DNA from: JAPWJZ01 sp041287865
GTDB taxonomy: Bacteria > Pseudomonadota > Alphaproteobacteria > Micavibrionales > UBA2020
DNA length: 64,000 bases
NCBI GenBank assembly: GCA_041287865.1
Contig: JBGGMV010000008.1
Span: forward strand, 62,001-126,000
Reading direction: 5' to 3'
The number at the start of each line of letters is the position of its first letter. Position 1 is the stretch's first letter. Both the position numbers and the translations under genes were made by a program. Shown piece after piece: positions 51,003-60,440 of this stretch. The notes beneath the pieces are model-generated. The model had not been told where the DNA came from. It was given only the letters and a program-made list of their open reading frames with translations, and made no database searches.

Positions 51003-51929
51003 ATGGCCGGCGGCGGCTTGCTTGCATTACTGGACGATATCACCGTGCTGCTCGACGACATCGCCGCGATGTCGAAGGTGGCGGCGGTAAAGACCTCCGG
51101 CATCGTCGGCGACGACCTTGCCGTGAACGCGCAGGCGCTTGTAGGCCTCGATCCGAAACGGGAATTACCCATCGTCTGGCGCGTGGCCAAGGGCTCGCTG
51201 AAAAATAAATTCATCCTCGTCCCGACCGCCCTGCTCCTGTCCGCCTTTGCCGAATGGGCGATCACGCCGCTGCTGATGATCGGCGGCGCGTTCCTCTGCT
51301 ACGAGGGCGCCGAAAAGATCATGCACGCGATCAAGCCCGACGCCGCCGACAAGCGGCACGAAAAGGAACTGATCGAAGCCGGTCACCTGAGCGCGAAATC
51401 GGTCATGGAGGTCGAGAAGGAAAAAATCGGCGAGGCCGTGAACACCGACTTCATCCTTTCCGCCGAAATCATCGCCGTCGCGCTGGGCTCGGTCAAGGAA
51501 ATGAGCTTTGCCGTGCAAACGGGCGTCCTGGCGGGCATCGGCATCGGGATGACTGTCTTTGTGTACGGCCTAGTCGGCTGCATCATCAAGCTTGACGATC
51601 TCGGCATGTGGCTCGCCAAGAAGAAAAGCCGCGCGGCGCAGAAACTGGGCCTCTGGATACTGAAGGCCATGCCCTATTTCATGAAGACGCTGACCGTCGT
51701 CGGCACCATCGCCATGTTCGCGGTGGGCGGCGGCATCATCCTGCACGGCATCCCTGCTGTTAAAGACGCGATGCACCACTGGAGCAGCTGGATCTCCGTC
51801 CCCTCCACCATTGTCGCAGGCCTGATCATCGGCTTCCTCTGCATCCCCGTCGCCCATGTGCTGGCCAAGCCCTTTGGCAAGATCATGAAGGCCGTCAAAA
51901 AGGCGATGCCGAAATTCAAGAAAGCCTAG
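51003..51929 (+). CDS. DUF808 (YedI-like) inner-membrane protein, 308 aa
   Basis: The most canonical copy: AGGGLLALLDDITVLLDDIA, then KTSGIVGDDLAVNAQAL, GGAFLCYEGAEKIMH and AVGGGIILHGIPAVKDAM. AGAGGA lies before the ATG. Length is the family norm with no extended tail; it ends KKAMPKFKKA. It is 54 bases after the previous DUF808 gene and probably co-transcribed with it. Function unknown, but conservation across bacteria suggests a membrane transport or stress role. Confidence 0.92.
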   Translation: MAGGGLLALLDDITVLLDDIAAMSKVAAVKTSGIVGDDLAVNAQALVGLDPKRELPIVWRVAKGSLKNKFILVPTALLLSAFAEWAITPLLMIGGAFLCYEGAEKIMHAIKPDAADKRHEKELIEAGHLSAKSVMEVEKEKIGEAVNTDFILSAEIIAVALGSVKEMSFAVQTGVLAGIGIGMTVFVYGLVGCIIKLDDLGMWLAKKKSRAAQKLGLWILKAMPYFMKTLTVVGTIAMFAVGGGIILHGIPAVKDAMHHWSSWISVPSTIVAGLIIGFLCIPVAHVLAKPFGKIMKAVKKAMPKFKKA

Positions 51930-51990
51930 GGAACTGTTTTTCCTTGCCGCCGTTTGGGTAAAAATTTCTTTTCACCAAGAAGGATTTTCC

Positions 51991-53298
51991 ATGTCGAAAA
52001 CTGCCGCCGTCCTTGCCCTGTCATTAATGCTGCTTGCCTTCCCTGCCTTTGCCGACGAGGCGACGCTTCAGGTAGAGGACGTGATGGGCGCGAACCCGAA
52101 GCTGGTCGATCCCGTCAAAAGCACCTTCCCGACCGTCAAGATCGCCGAGGTGAAGCGCTGGGAAGCAGGCAAGACGCCGCTGGCCGCACCCGGGTTTACG
52201 GTGAAGGAATTCGCGGGCGGGCTTGATCACCCCCGCTGGATTTACGTGCTGCCCAATGGCGACGTATTGGTGGCCGAAACCAACGCGCCGCCGAAACCCG
52301 AACAAGGCGGAATCAAGGGTTTCTTCATGAAAAAAGCGATGAAGAAGGCCGGCGCCGCGACGAAAAGCGCGAACCGCATCACCTTGCTCCGTGACGCCGA
52401 CGGCGACGGCAGGCCGGAGGTGCGCGAGGCCTTCCTCGAAAACCTGAATTCCCCCTTCGGCATGGCGCTGGTGGGAAATGATTTCTATGTCGCGGATACC
52501 GACAAGGTGATGAAGTTCCCCTATACGGCAGGCGCGACAAAAATCACCGCGCCCAGCGAAAAATTGGCCGATCTGCCGGGCGGCGATCTCAACCATCACT
52601 GGACGAAAAACCTTGTCGCCAGCAAGGATGGAAAATTCCTTTATGCTTCGGTCGGCTCTAACAGCAACGTCGCCGAAAACGGCCTGGACAAGGAAGTGAA
52701 CCGCGCCGCGATACTTGAAATAGAACGCGCGACCGGCAAAACGCGCCTTTTCGCCTCCGGCCTGCGCAATCCCGTCGGCATGGATTTCAACCCCGTGACA
52801 GGCGATCTGTGGACGGCCGTCAACGAGCGTGACGAGCTGGGCTCCGACCTTGTGCCCGACTACATGACCTCGGTGAAGGACGGCGCGTTTTATGGCTGGC
52901 CCTGGAGTTACTGGGGGCATGTGGATACGCGCGTCGAGCCCACCAACGTCGAAATGGTAGCCAAGGCCCTTTCCCCCGATTACGCGCTGGGGCCGCATAC
53001 GGCTTCGCTGGGCCTGACATTCTATACCGCCGACGCTTTCGGCGCGGCTTATAAAAACGGCGTCTTTATCGGCCAGCACGGTTCATGGAACCGCGACCCG
53101 CCCAGCGGTTATAAAGTGATCTTCGTGCCCTTTAAAAACGGCAAGCCCGACGGCAAGCCTGAAAACTTCCTGTCCGGCTTCCTCGACGCCGAAGGCAATG
53201 CGCAGGGCCGCCCCGTCGGCGTGGCCGTCGACAGCAAAGGCGCGCTGCTGGTAGCGGATGATGTGGGGAACGTTATCTGGCGGGTGTCGGCGCCGTAG
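51991..53298 (+). CDS. PQQ-dependent sugar dehydrogenase (L-sorbosone dehydrogenase-like), 435 aa
   Basis: Signal peptide of about 22 residues (cleavage near AFADE). The rest is a six-bladed propeller of the GSDH/sorbosone dehydrogenase type: HPRWIYVLPNGDVLVAETN, SPFGMALVGNDFYVAD, GGDLNHHWTKNLVAS (the catalytic His region), ASGLRNPVGMDFNP and GVFIGQHGSWNRDPPSGYK. Such enzymes oxidise aldoses or related alcohols in the periplasm with PQQ. No pqq synthesis gene is nearby, so PQQ may come from elsewhere in the genome or the medium. Confidence 0.88.
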   Translation: MSKTAAVLALSLMLLAFPAFADEATLQVEDVMGANPKLVDPVKSTFPTVKIAEVKRWEAGKTPLAAPGFTVKEFAGGLDHPRWIYVLPNGDVLVAETNAPPKPEQGGIKGFFMKKAMKKAGAATKSANRITLLRDADGDGRPEVREAFLENLNSPFGMALVGNDFYVADTDKVMKFPYTAGATKITAPSEKLADLPGGDLNHHWTKNLVASKDGKFLYASVGSNSNVAENGLDKEVNRAAILEIERATGKTRLFASGLRNPVGMDFNPVTGDLWTAVNERDELGSDLVPDYMTSVKDGAFYGWPWSYWGHVDTRVEPTNVEMVAKALSPDYALGPHTASLGLTFYTADAFGAAYKNGVFIGQHGSWNRDPPSGYKVIFVPFKNGKPDGKPENFLSGFLDAEGNAQGRPVGVAVDSKGALLVADDVGNVIWRVSAP

Positions 53299-53340
53299 CA
53301 GCGGCCTGCGGGTTCGTCGAAACAAAATCGCCCCGCCTTA

Positions 53341-53778
53341 TCAAGGCATAAAGGGGAAATCCTTGGCGATTTTCTTGACCTTGCGCACGTTCTCGCGGCC
53401 GATGCGCTTGGACAGGTCGAACTGCTTGCGGCCGGGCCGCGCGCGCCAGACAGTCTTGTACTTGGCGCGCAGCTCCACCGCTTCATCGATGATCGGGTAG
53501 GTAAGGCCGACAAGGCCGCGTTCCACCTGCCCGTTGCGCATCGGCATTTCGGCGATGCGCATGACCAGCGCGGCGGAGGGCAGCAGCTTCATCATGGCGG
53601 CCGCTTCCCTGGTGCCTTCTTTCCATCTGGCGATATGTTTCGCATGGCCGTCGCGCGCAAAACGGCGCAGGTCGCGGATCAGCGGGCTCAGCGTGCCGAT
53701 GGCCTGCTTCATCTCGTCGACCGTCATGCGCCGGAAATCGGGGTTCGGGTCAGTTGCGCGGTTGAAATCGTTTTGCAT
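53341..53778 (-). CDS. Hypothetical basic soluble protein, 145 aa
   Basis: Helical and Arg-rich (LSPLIRDLRRFARDGHAKHI, VERGLVGLTYPIIDEAVEL). No signal peptide, no membrane helix, no strong ribosome binding site. The end is basic (GRENVRKVKKIAKDFPFMP). No family recognised. It is convergent with the sugar dehydrogenase and divergent from tkt. Confidence 0.55.
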   Translation of the reverse strand: MQNDFNRATDPNPDFRRMTVDEMKQAIGTLSPLIRDLRRFARDGHAKHIARWKEGTREAAAMMKLLPSAALVMRIAEMPMRNGQVERGLVGLTYPIIDEAVELRAKYKTVWRARPGRKQFDLSKRIGRENVRKVKKIAKDFPFMP

Positions 53779-53967
53779 GGGCGGGAATTTACGCGCCTCA
53801 TCTCAAGCTTGCAATAAAGCGACTCGAATATATTTACGTAATAATGACAAATCTTTGCAAAAAACCCAATAAAACCGGCATTTACAGCCTGATTTTGAAT
53901 CGTTGACGCGCGGCTTGGCTATCAGGCATTGTGCGGGTGAATTTCACGCCATTTATAAGGAGAGCGC

Positions 53968-55983
53968 ATGTCGTCCGCCCAGCCCCTGAAATCTTCCACT
54001 CCCACCACCGCCAGCCACAAGGACATGAGCAACGCGCTCCGCGCGCTCTCGATGGATGCGGTGCAGAAAGCGAATTCCGGCCACCCCGGAATGCCGATGG
54101 GCATGGCCGATGTGGCAACGGTGCTCTTCACCAAGTTCCTGAAATTCGACGCCTCCAACCCCCTCTGGCCCGACCGCGACCGTTTCATCCTCTCCGCCGG
54201 CCACGGCTCGATGCTGCAATACTCGCTGCTCTATCTCACGGGCTACGAGAAAATGACGCTCGACCAGATCAAGAATTTCCGCCAGCTGCACAGCCTGACC
54301 CCCGGCCACCCCGAAGTCATGCCCGAGGTCGGCATCGAAACCACCACCGGCCCGCTGGGCCAGGGTATTTCCAACGGCGTCGGCTTTGCCCTTGCCGAGC
54401 GTATGTTCAACGCGCGCTTCGGCAATGACCTTGTGAACCATTTCACCTACGTCATCGCCTCCGACGGCGATTTGATGGAAGGCATCAGCCACGAAGCCTG
54501 CTCGCTCGCCGGTCACCTCGGCCTTGGCAAGCTGATCGTGCTCTACGATGACAACGAAATCTCCATCGACGGCCCGACCTCGCTGTCGTTTACCGACAAT
54601 ACGGCGCAGCGTTTCGAAGCCTACGGCTGGGAAACCTTCACCGTCGACGGCCACAACCCCGAACAGATCGCCAAGGCCATTGCCGCCGCGCAGATCAACG
54701 TGGGCAAGCCTTCGCTGATTTGCTGCAAAACCAAAATCGGCTATGGCGCGCCGACGAAACAGGGCTCGGCCTCATCCCACGGCTCGCCGCTGGGTGACGA
54801 AGAAATCGCGGGCGCGCGCAAGAACCTCGGCTGGGCGCATATCCCCTTCGACGTTCCTGCCGATGTGTTTGACGCATGGCGCGCCGCAGGCGCCGCAGGC
54901 CAGATCGACCGCAAGAACTGGCAGGCCCGCCACGACGCGCTCGAAGGCGAAAAACGCCAGCTGTTCGACCGCATGCTGAAGGGCGATGTGACCTCGATCG
55001 TCACCCCCATTATCAACGACTTCAAAAAGAAAATGACCGCCGAAGCGCCGAAAATCGCCACCCGCGCGGCCTCCGGCAAAGTGCTGGAAGCGCTGATCCC
55101 CGCGCTGCCCGAAATGGTGGGCGGCTCGGCCGACCTTACCGGCTCCGTCCTTACGCTCGTGAAAGACATGGGCAAGGTGACGAAATCGGATTATTCCGGC
55201 CGTTACATCTACTGGGGCGTGCGCGAACACGGCATGGCCGCGGCCATGAACGGCATGGCGCTGCACAGGGGTTTCATCCCCTACGGCGGCACATTCCTGA
55301 GCTTCACCGACTATTGCCGCCCCTCTATTCGTTTATCCGCGCTGATGAAGCAGCGTGTCATTTACGTGATGACGCACGATTCCATCGGTCTCGGCGAAGA
55401 CGGCCCGACGCACCAGCCTGTGGAACATGTGGCCGCGATGCGCTGCATCCCCAACGTGCTGGTCTTCCGCCCCGCCGACGTGATTGAAACCGCAGAGGCC
55501 TGGCAGATCGCTCTTGAACACACCACCGGCCCCAGCATCCTTGTGCTGACGCGCCAGAACCTGCCGCTGGTCCGCAAGGGCGGCGAGACGGAGAACATCA
55601 CCAAGCGCGGCGCCTACATTCTGGCCGAAGCTTCGCAGCAACCGGTCTGCACCATCTGGGCGACGGGTTCGGAAATCGAAATCGCGATGAAGGCCCGCGA
55701 CCAGCTGGAAGCCGCCAAGATCCCGACCCGCGTCGTTTCCGCACCGTGTCTGGAGCTGTTCTGGAAGCAGGACGAAAAATACCGCGCCTCGCTCCTGAAC
55801 CAGTCGAAAGTCACCGTGGCCGTTGAAGCCGCCGTGCGCCAGGGCTGGGACGCCATCATCGGTTCGGACGGTATCTTCGTCGGCATGAAGTCCTTCGGCG
55901 AAAGCGCGCCTTATCAAAAACTCTACGAACACTTCGGCATCACGGCCGAAGCGGTCGTCGAACAAGTCAAAAAGAAAATTTAA
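53968..55983 (+). CDS. tkt: Transketolase, 671 aa
   Basis: Thiamine-diphosphate enzyme of the pentose phosphate pathway that moves two-carbon units. AAGGAGA precedes the ATG. Signatures: SGHPGMPMGMADVATVLF, SDGDLMEGISHEACSLAGHL (ThDP/metal), the YDDNEISIDG loop, and GLGEDGPTHQPVEH in the second domain, plus the catalytic-ring HGSMLQY near the start. Length fits bacterial transketolase. gap follows at 25 bases, so the two form an operon. Confidence 0.96.
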   Translation: MSSAQPLKSSTPTTASHKDMSNALRALSMDAVQKANSGHPGMPMGMADVATVLFTKFLKFDASNPLWPDRDRFILSAGHGSMLQYSLLYLTGYEKMTLDQIKNFRQLHSLTPGHPEVMPEVGIETTTGPLGQGISNGVGFALAERMFNARFGNDLVNHFTYVIASDGDLMEGISHEACSLAGHLGLGKLIVLYDDNEISIDGPTSLSFTDNTAQRFEAYGWETFTVDGHNPEQIAKAIAAAQINVGKPSLICCKTKIGYGAPTKQGSASSHGSPLGDEEIAGARKNLGWAHIPFDVPADVFDAWRAAGAAGQIDRKNWQARHDALEGEKRQLFDRMLKGDVTSIVTPIINDFKKKMTAEAPKIATRAASGKVLEALIPALPEMVGGSADLTGSVLTLVKDMGKVTKSDYSGRYIYWGVREHGMAAAMNGMALHRGFIPYGGTFLSFTDYCRPSIRLSALMKQRVIYVMTHDSIGLGEDGPTHQPVEHVAAMRCIPNVLVFRPADVIETAEAWQIALEHTTGPSILVLTRQNLPLVRKGGETENITKRGAYILAEASQQPVCTIWATGSEIEIAMKARDQLEAAKIPTRVVSAPCLELFWKQDEKYRASLLNQSKVTVAVEAAVRQGWDAIIGSDGIFVGMKSFGESAPYQKLYEHFGITAEAVVEQVKKKI

Positions 55984-56008
55984 AAACGTACAATAGAGGA
56001 GAATAAAA

Positions 56009-57019
56009 ATGACAGTAAAAGTCGCCATCAACGGGTTTGGCCGCATCGGCCGCCTTGTCCTGCGTTCCATCATGGAAAGCGGCCGCAATGACGTGACCGT
56101 CGTCGGCATCAACGACCTCGCGACTGCAGAGGCCAACGCGCACCTGCTGAAATACGACAGCGTGCACGGAAAGTTCAAAGGCGAAGTGAAGGTCAACGGC
56201 ACGAAACTGGTCGTCAACGGCCATGAAATCACCATGACGCAGGTGAAAGACCCCACCACCCTGCCGTGGAAAGATCTCGGCGTCGATATCACCATGGAAT
56301 GCACCGGCATCTTCACCAAGAAAGAAGATGCGCTGAAGCACATTCAGGCCGGCGCAAAAAAGGTTCTGATCTCCGCCCCCGCGACGGATGAAGACCTCAC
56401 CGTCGTTTACGGCGTGAACCATGACAAGCTGGCGGCGAACCATGTGGTCGTCTCCAACGCGTCCTGCACCACCAACTGTCTTGCGCCTGTGGCTTACGTG
56501 CTCGATAAAGCCGTCGGCATCAAGCACGGTTTCATGACCACCATCCACAGCTATACCGGCGACCAGAACACGGTCGATACGATGCACAAGGATTTGCACC
56601 GCGCGCGCGCGGCGGCCCTCAACATCATCCCGACCTCGACGGGCGCCGCCAAGGCCGTGGGCCTTGTGCTGCCGCACCTGAAGGGCAAGCTGGACGGCAC
56701 CTCGCTCCGCGTGCCGACGCCGAACGTCTCGGTCGTGGATTTCAAGTTCACCGCCAACAAGGCAACCACGGTGGAAGAAGTGAACAAGGCGATCACCGAT
56801 GCGGCGTCGAACGGCCCGCTGAAGGGCATCCTCGGCACCTATACGGAGCCGCTGGTGTCGACCGACTTCAACCACGATCCTCATTCCTCCATCTTCGCGC
56901 TGAAGGAAACCAAGGTTATCGAGGGCACTTTCGTGCGCGTGATGATGTGGTACGACAACGAATGGGGTTTCTCCAACCGCATGTCGGACACGGCTGTCGC
57001 AATGGCGAAGCTGAAATAA
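56009..57019 (+). CDS. gap: Glyceraldehyde-3-phosphate dehydrogenase, type I, 336 aa
   Basis: NAD-dependent glycolytic enzyme. GAGGAGA precedes the ATG. NAD-binding INGFGRIGRLVLRS is at the start; catalytic Cys153 lies in SNASCTTNCLAP; MTTIHSYTGDQNTVDTMHK and WYDNEWGFSNRM are standard. Full length. In many alphaproteobacteria pgk follows; here a terminator ends the operon, and a repeat protein lies before fba. Confidence 0.97.
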   Translation: MTVKVAINGFGRIGRLVLRSIMESGRNDVTVVGINDLATAEANAHLLKYDSVHGKFKGEVKVNGTKLVVNGHEITMTQVKDPTTLPWKDLGVDITMECTGIFTKKEDALKHIQAGAKKVLISAPATDEDLTVVYGVNHDKLAANHVVVSNASCTTNCLAPVAYVLDKAVGIKHGFMTTIHSYTGDQNTVDTMHKDLHRARAAALNIIPTSTGAAKAVGLVLPHLKGKLDGTSLRVPTPNVSVVDFKFTANKATTVEEVNKAITDAASNGPLKGILGTYTEPLVSTDFNHDPHSSIFALKETKVIEGTFVRVMMWYDNEWGFSNRMSDTAVAMAKLK

Positions 57020-57042
57020 AATTTCAATACATACAGACTACC

Positions 57043-57070
57043 GGGGCGGCGAAAGCCGCCCCTTTCTTTT
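57043..57070 (+). terminator. Intrinsic terminator after gap
   Basis: GGGGCGGC (57043-57050), a GAAA tetraloop and GCCGCCCC (57055-57062), followed by TTTCTTTT. A very stable classical terminator that ends the tkt-gap operon. Confidence 0.93.
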
Positions 57071-57134
57071 GCGCAAAAGCCTGATTTTAAAGGCTGAAAT
57101 CCACCCGTCCAAGAATTTGGTAATGTTTTTTTGC

Positions 57135-57232
57135 TATAATAAAAGAACCTTGGGAGAGGTAGAGTAGTACGAGGATTTGCGGGGCGGCTTCGCGTGATGG
57201 CGAGCCCGCCCTGCATTCCCGCACATCCCAAC
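57135..57232 (+). promoter_or_regulatory. Promoter element and structured leader of the repeat protein
   Basis: TATAAT at 57135-57140 with no clear -35. The following leader of about 120 bases contains an imperfect GC-rich inverted repeat near 57179-57212 (GGGGCGGCTTCGC ... GCGAGCCCGCCC) before the GGAG ribosome site at about 57258. Confidence 0.4.
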
Positions 57233-57266
57233 CAACCCCACAGGCAGAAAAAACTATGGAGCCAGA

Positions 57267-60200
57267 ATGGCTGACGCCATCACTTCGTTTTTCCTGCTGC
57301 AGGCGAACCGTAGCGGTTCCGCCAGTGCCCAGATCGCGCCTTCCGCGCTCGAGCTGGGCTCCGACACGCTGACCCGCAATCCGCGTCTTGAGACGCTGGG
57401 CAAGCTTTTCGCCCCGCCCTCGGGCGCCAGCAATATTGCGGGGCTCGACAGTTTCCTCGCCGTCGCCACCGCTGCGAAAACAGCCGCCGGTGCCCCCGCC
57501 AGAAATTCCAAAGATGCGCTGAAACAGGCACCGGAACTGAGGAAGAACGACAGCGCAGCGCTCGACGTCTTCATCAAGCGCGAAACGGCGGCTGAATCCC
57601 GCCTGAAGCAGCTGTTGCAGGCGTCGACCGCAGCCGCCGCAACCTCTACTACCAGCAAACCTGCCGAAACCGAGGCGGCAACAGCGGCAGCTTCCATCAC
57701 CCGCAACAGCGGGCTGCGCATCACGGAAGGCGGCGACGGCATTATCAACAGCCGGCGCCTGAACACCAATATTCCGGGCGCACGACCGCAGGATATTATC
57801 TATACCGTCAACGAAAGCCCGCGTAACGGCAGGCTGGAACTGACAGCAAAGCCCGGCGAAGCGGTAACGACCTTCACCCAGCAGGACCTCAACCTCGGCC
57901 GCCTGCGCTACGTCAGCAACGGGTCGGAGGCACGCGGCGACAGTTTCGATTTCACGGTCAGGGGCGGCGAACAGGAACTGTCAGGCAGCTTTGGCATCAG
58001 CGTAGCGCCGGTCAACGATGCGCCGGCGGTTTCCGTGAACACAGGTTTGACAGTCGCGGAAGGCGACACGGCGACGCTGACGACGGCGCAGCTCTCGGTC
58101 AGCGACCCTGACAGCCGCGCCGAGGATACCGTCTTCACGGTTACCGGCGGCCCGCAGCACGGACGGCTGGAATACGCCGCCAGCCCGGGCCTCGCCATCA
58201 CCAGCTTTACCCAGGGCGACATCGCCGCAGGGCGCGTGCGCTACGTGAGCGACGGATCGGAAGTCACCTCCGACAGCTTCACCTTCACCGCCAGCGACGG
58301 CATCAGCGCGACGGCGGCCGAGACCTTCAACATCAATGTCACCCCCGTTGACGACAGCGCGACGATTGTCAACAACACCGGCGCGACGGTGACCGAAGGC
58401 GGCTCCGCGGTGCTTAGCGAAACGCAGCTGTCATCAACCGACGTCGACACGGCGGTCGAGGATATTATCTACAATGTGACCTCGGGCCCCTCCGGCGGCT
58501 ATCTCGAATTCACCGATAACGCCGGCACGGCGATCACGTCCTTCACGCAGGCCGACGTCAATTCGGGACGCGTCCGTTATGTGCATGGCGGCGGCGAAGC
58601 GCCCGCCGACAGCTTCAACTTTACCGTGACCGGCAGCACCGCCACCACGGCCTCCGCAAGCTTTGCCTTCACCGTCACCCCTGTCGATGACGCCCCGCAG
58701 CTGCAGGCCAACACTGGTGCGACATTGAACGAAGGCGGCACGACCGCGATAACGGCGGCGCAACTGTCCGTCTCCGATGTCGACACCGCCGCCAGCGGCA
58801 TCGTCTACAATATCACCGCAGGCCCTCAGCACGGTCGGCTGGAATATGCCTCCAGCCCCGGCACCGCCGTCACCAGCTTTACGCAGGCCGATATCGATTC
58901 CGGCAGAATCGTTTACATCCATGACGGATCGGAAACCACGTCGGACAGCTTTACCTTTACCGCCGCCGACGCGACCACGACGCTGGGCGCTTCGTCCTTC
59001 GCGCTGAACGTTACGCCGGTCGACGATGCGCCGGTGATTACAAACACCGACGGCACGGTGGTGGAGGGCGGAACCAGCACCATCACATCTTCACAACTGG
59101 GCGCGTCAGACCCCGATACGGCAGCCGCGAATATCACCTACACAGTCACCGCCGCGCCGACAACCGGACGGCTTGAAAACGCGACGAACCCGGGCGTGTC
59201 GATCACCAGCTTCACGCAGGCCGATATCGACGCGGGCAATATCCGCTTCGTCCACGACGGCGGCGAGGCCCCGACGTCAAGCTTCGGCTTCTCGGTTTCC
59301 GACGGCACGACGACGCAGGCCGGCAATACCTTCACCTTCGGCGTCATCCCGGTCGACGACGCGCCGGTGCTGGCGGCGAATACCGGCGGCACGCTGGCAG
59401 AGGGCGGATCGAGCATCATCACATCTGCCCAACTGCGCACGACAGACGTCGATACGGCGGCTGCGAATATCACCTATACAGTTACATCGGGCCCGACAAA
59501 CGGCCAGCTGGAAAGAACGACCAACCCGGGTGTCGGCATCACCAGCTTCTCGCAGGCCGATATCGACGCGGGCCGCATCCGCTTCGTCCACAACGGCAGC
59601 GAAACGACGACGGCCAGCTTCGGCTTCTCCGTTTCCGACGGCACGACCACGCAGGCCGGCAATACCTTTGGTTTCAGCGTTACGCCGGTCGATGATGCGC
59701 CGGTGCTCACGAATACCGGCGGCACGATTGCGGAGGGCGGATCAAGTATCATCTCGTCGTCGCAGCTGCGCGCAACCGACCCCGATACGGCAGCCGCCAA
59801 TATCACCTATACCGTCACCGCCGCCCCCACCACCGGACGGCTTGAAAGCGCGACGAACCCGGGCGTGTCGATCACCAGCTTCACGCAGGCCGACATCGAC
59901 GCAGGCCTCATTCGCTTCGTCCACAACGGCGGCGAGGCGCCGACGGCCAGCTTCGGCTTCTCCGTTTCCGACGGCACGACGACGCAAGCGGGCAATACCT
60001 TCACCTTCGGCGTCACGCCCGTCAACGACGCACCGGTGCTGGCGACGAATACGGGCACAAGCGTCGCAAGGCGCGATACCACGACCATTACATCGGCGCA
60101 GCTGCAAACGACGGATGTCGATAATACCCCGTCAAGCCTTACCTATACCGTCACCGCCAGCCCGACGCGCGGCAGGCTGGAACTCTCCACCAACCCCGGC

Positions 60201-60356
60201 GTTAGCATCACTTCATTCACCCAGGCCGACATCGACGCCGGCCGCCTGCGCTATGTGCATACAGCAAATGGCGCCGCGAACGATTCCTTCACCTTCACCG
60301 TCTCGGACGGCGCGGCATCGATCGCCGCCTCCAGCTTCGCCATCGATGTGACGTAA
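57267..60356 (+). CDS. Cadherin-like (CSPG/NG2-type) repeat protein, 1029 aa
   Basis: Residues about 1-145 are Ser/Ala-rich and low complexity, with no Sec signal peptide. From about residue 150 there are eight repeats of roughly 110 residues with consensus NTGxTxxEGGxxxIxxxQL, then sDpDT...I.YTVt..P..GrLe, sFTQADIdaGrIrfVH and FsvsDGttt..., joined by PVDDAPVL. This matches CSPG or cadherin-3-like adhesive domains. It ends directly after the last repeat. Such proteins usually leave by type I secretion or stay surface bound; no secretion genes are nearby. Role in adhesion is inferred. Confidence 0.82.
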   Translation: MADAITSFFLLQANRSGSASAQIAPSALELGSDTLTRNPRLETLGKLFAPPSGASNIAGLDSFLAVATAAKTAAGAPARNSKDALKQAPELRKNDSAALDVFIKRETAAESRLKQLLQASTAAAATSTTSKPAETEAATAAASITRNSGLRITEGGDGIINSRRLNTNIPGARPQDIIYTVNESPRNGRLELTAKPGEAVTTFTQQDLNLGRLRYVSNGSEARGDSFDFTVRGGEQELSGSFGISVAPVNDAPAVSVNTGLTVAEGDTATLTTAQLSVSDPDSRAEDTVFTVTGGPQHGRLEYAASPGLAITSFTQGDIAAGRVRYVSDGSEVTSDSFTFTASDGISATAAETFNINVTPVDDSATIVNNTGATVTEGGSAVLSETQLSSTDVDTAVEDIIYNVTSGPSGGYLEFTDNAGTAITSFTQADVNSGRVRYVHGGGEAPADSFNFTVTGSTATTASASFAFTVTPVDDAPQLQANTGATLNEGGTTAITAAQLSVSDVDTAASGIVYNITAGPQHGRLEYASSPGTAVTSFTQADIDSGRIVYIHDGSETTSDSFTFTAADATTTLGASSFALNVTPVDDAPVITNTDGTVVEGGTSTITSSQLGASDPDTAAANITYTVTAAPTTGRLENATNPGVSITSFTQADIDAGNIRFVHDGGEAPTSSFGFSVSDGTTTQAGNTFTFGVIPVDDAPVLAANTGGTLAEGGSSIITSAQLRTTDVDTAAANITYTVTSGPTNGQLERTTNPGVGITSFSQADIDAGRIRFVHNGSETTTASFGFSVSDGTTTQAGNTFGFSVTPVDDAPVLTNTGGTIAEGGSSIISSSQLRATDPDTAAANITYTVTAAPTTGRLESATNPGVSITSFTQADIDAGLIRFVHNGGEAPTASFGFSVSDGTTTQAGNTFTFGVTPVNDAPVLATNTGTSVARRDTTTITSAQLQTTDVDNTPSSLTYTVTASPTRGRLELSTNPGVSITSFTQADIDAGRLRYVHTANGAANDSFTFTVSDGAASIAASSFAIDVT
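58008..60030 (+). repeat. Tandem 333-338 bp coding repeats
   Basis: The linker (c)CCGGTCGA[CT]GA[CT]GCGCC recurs near 58008, 58341, 58679, 59011, 59347, 59680 and 60016, a period of 333-338 bp. Units between about 59011 and 60016 are nearly identical at the DNA level (for example ATCACCAGCTTCACGCAGG and AGCTTCGGCTTCTC), pointing to recent duplication or gene conversion. Confidence 0.85.
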
Positions 60357-60384
60357 ATAGCGGTAAATAAGGGGCTTTTGCCGC

Positions 60385-60413
60385 TTGATTTGGCGGCCCC
60401 GCCCGCATAATAT
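60385..60413 (+). promoter_or_regulatory. Promoter of class I aldolase, TTGATT-N17-TAATAT
   Basis: TTGATT at 60385-60390 and TAATAT at 60408-60413, 17 bp apart, about 28 bases before the ATG at 60441. The -35 sits in the loop of an imperfect hairpin (GGGGC...GCCCC, 60371-60400) that may also end the repeat-protein transcript. Confidence 0.45.
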
Positions 60414-60440
60414 ACCCTCAAAACCGCCAAGGAGGGTCAC

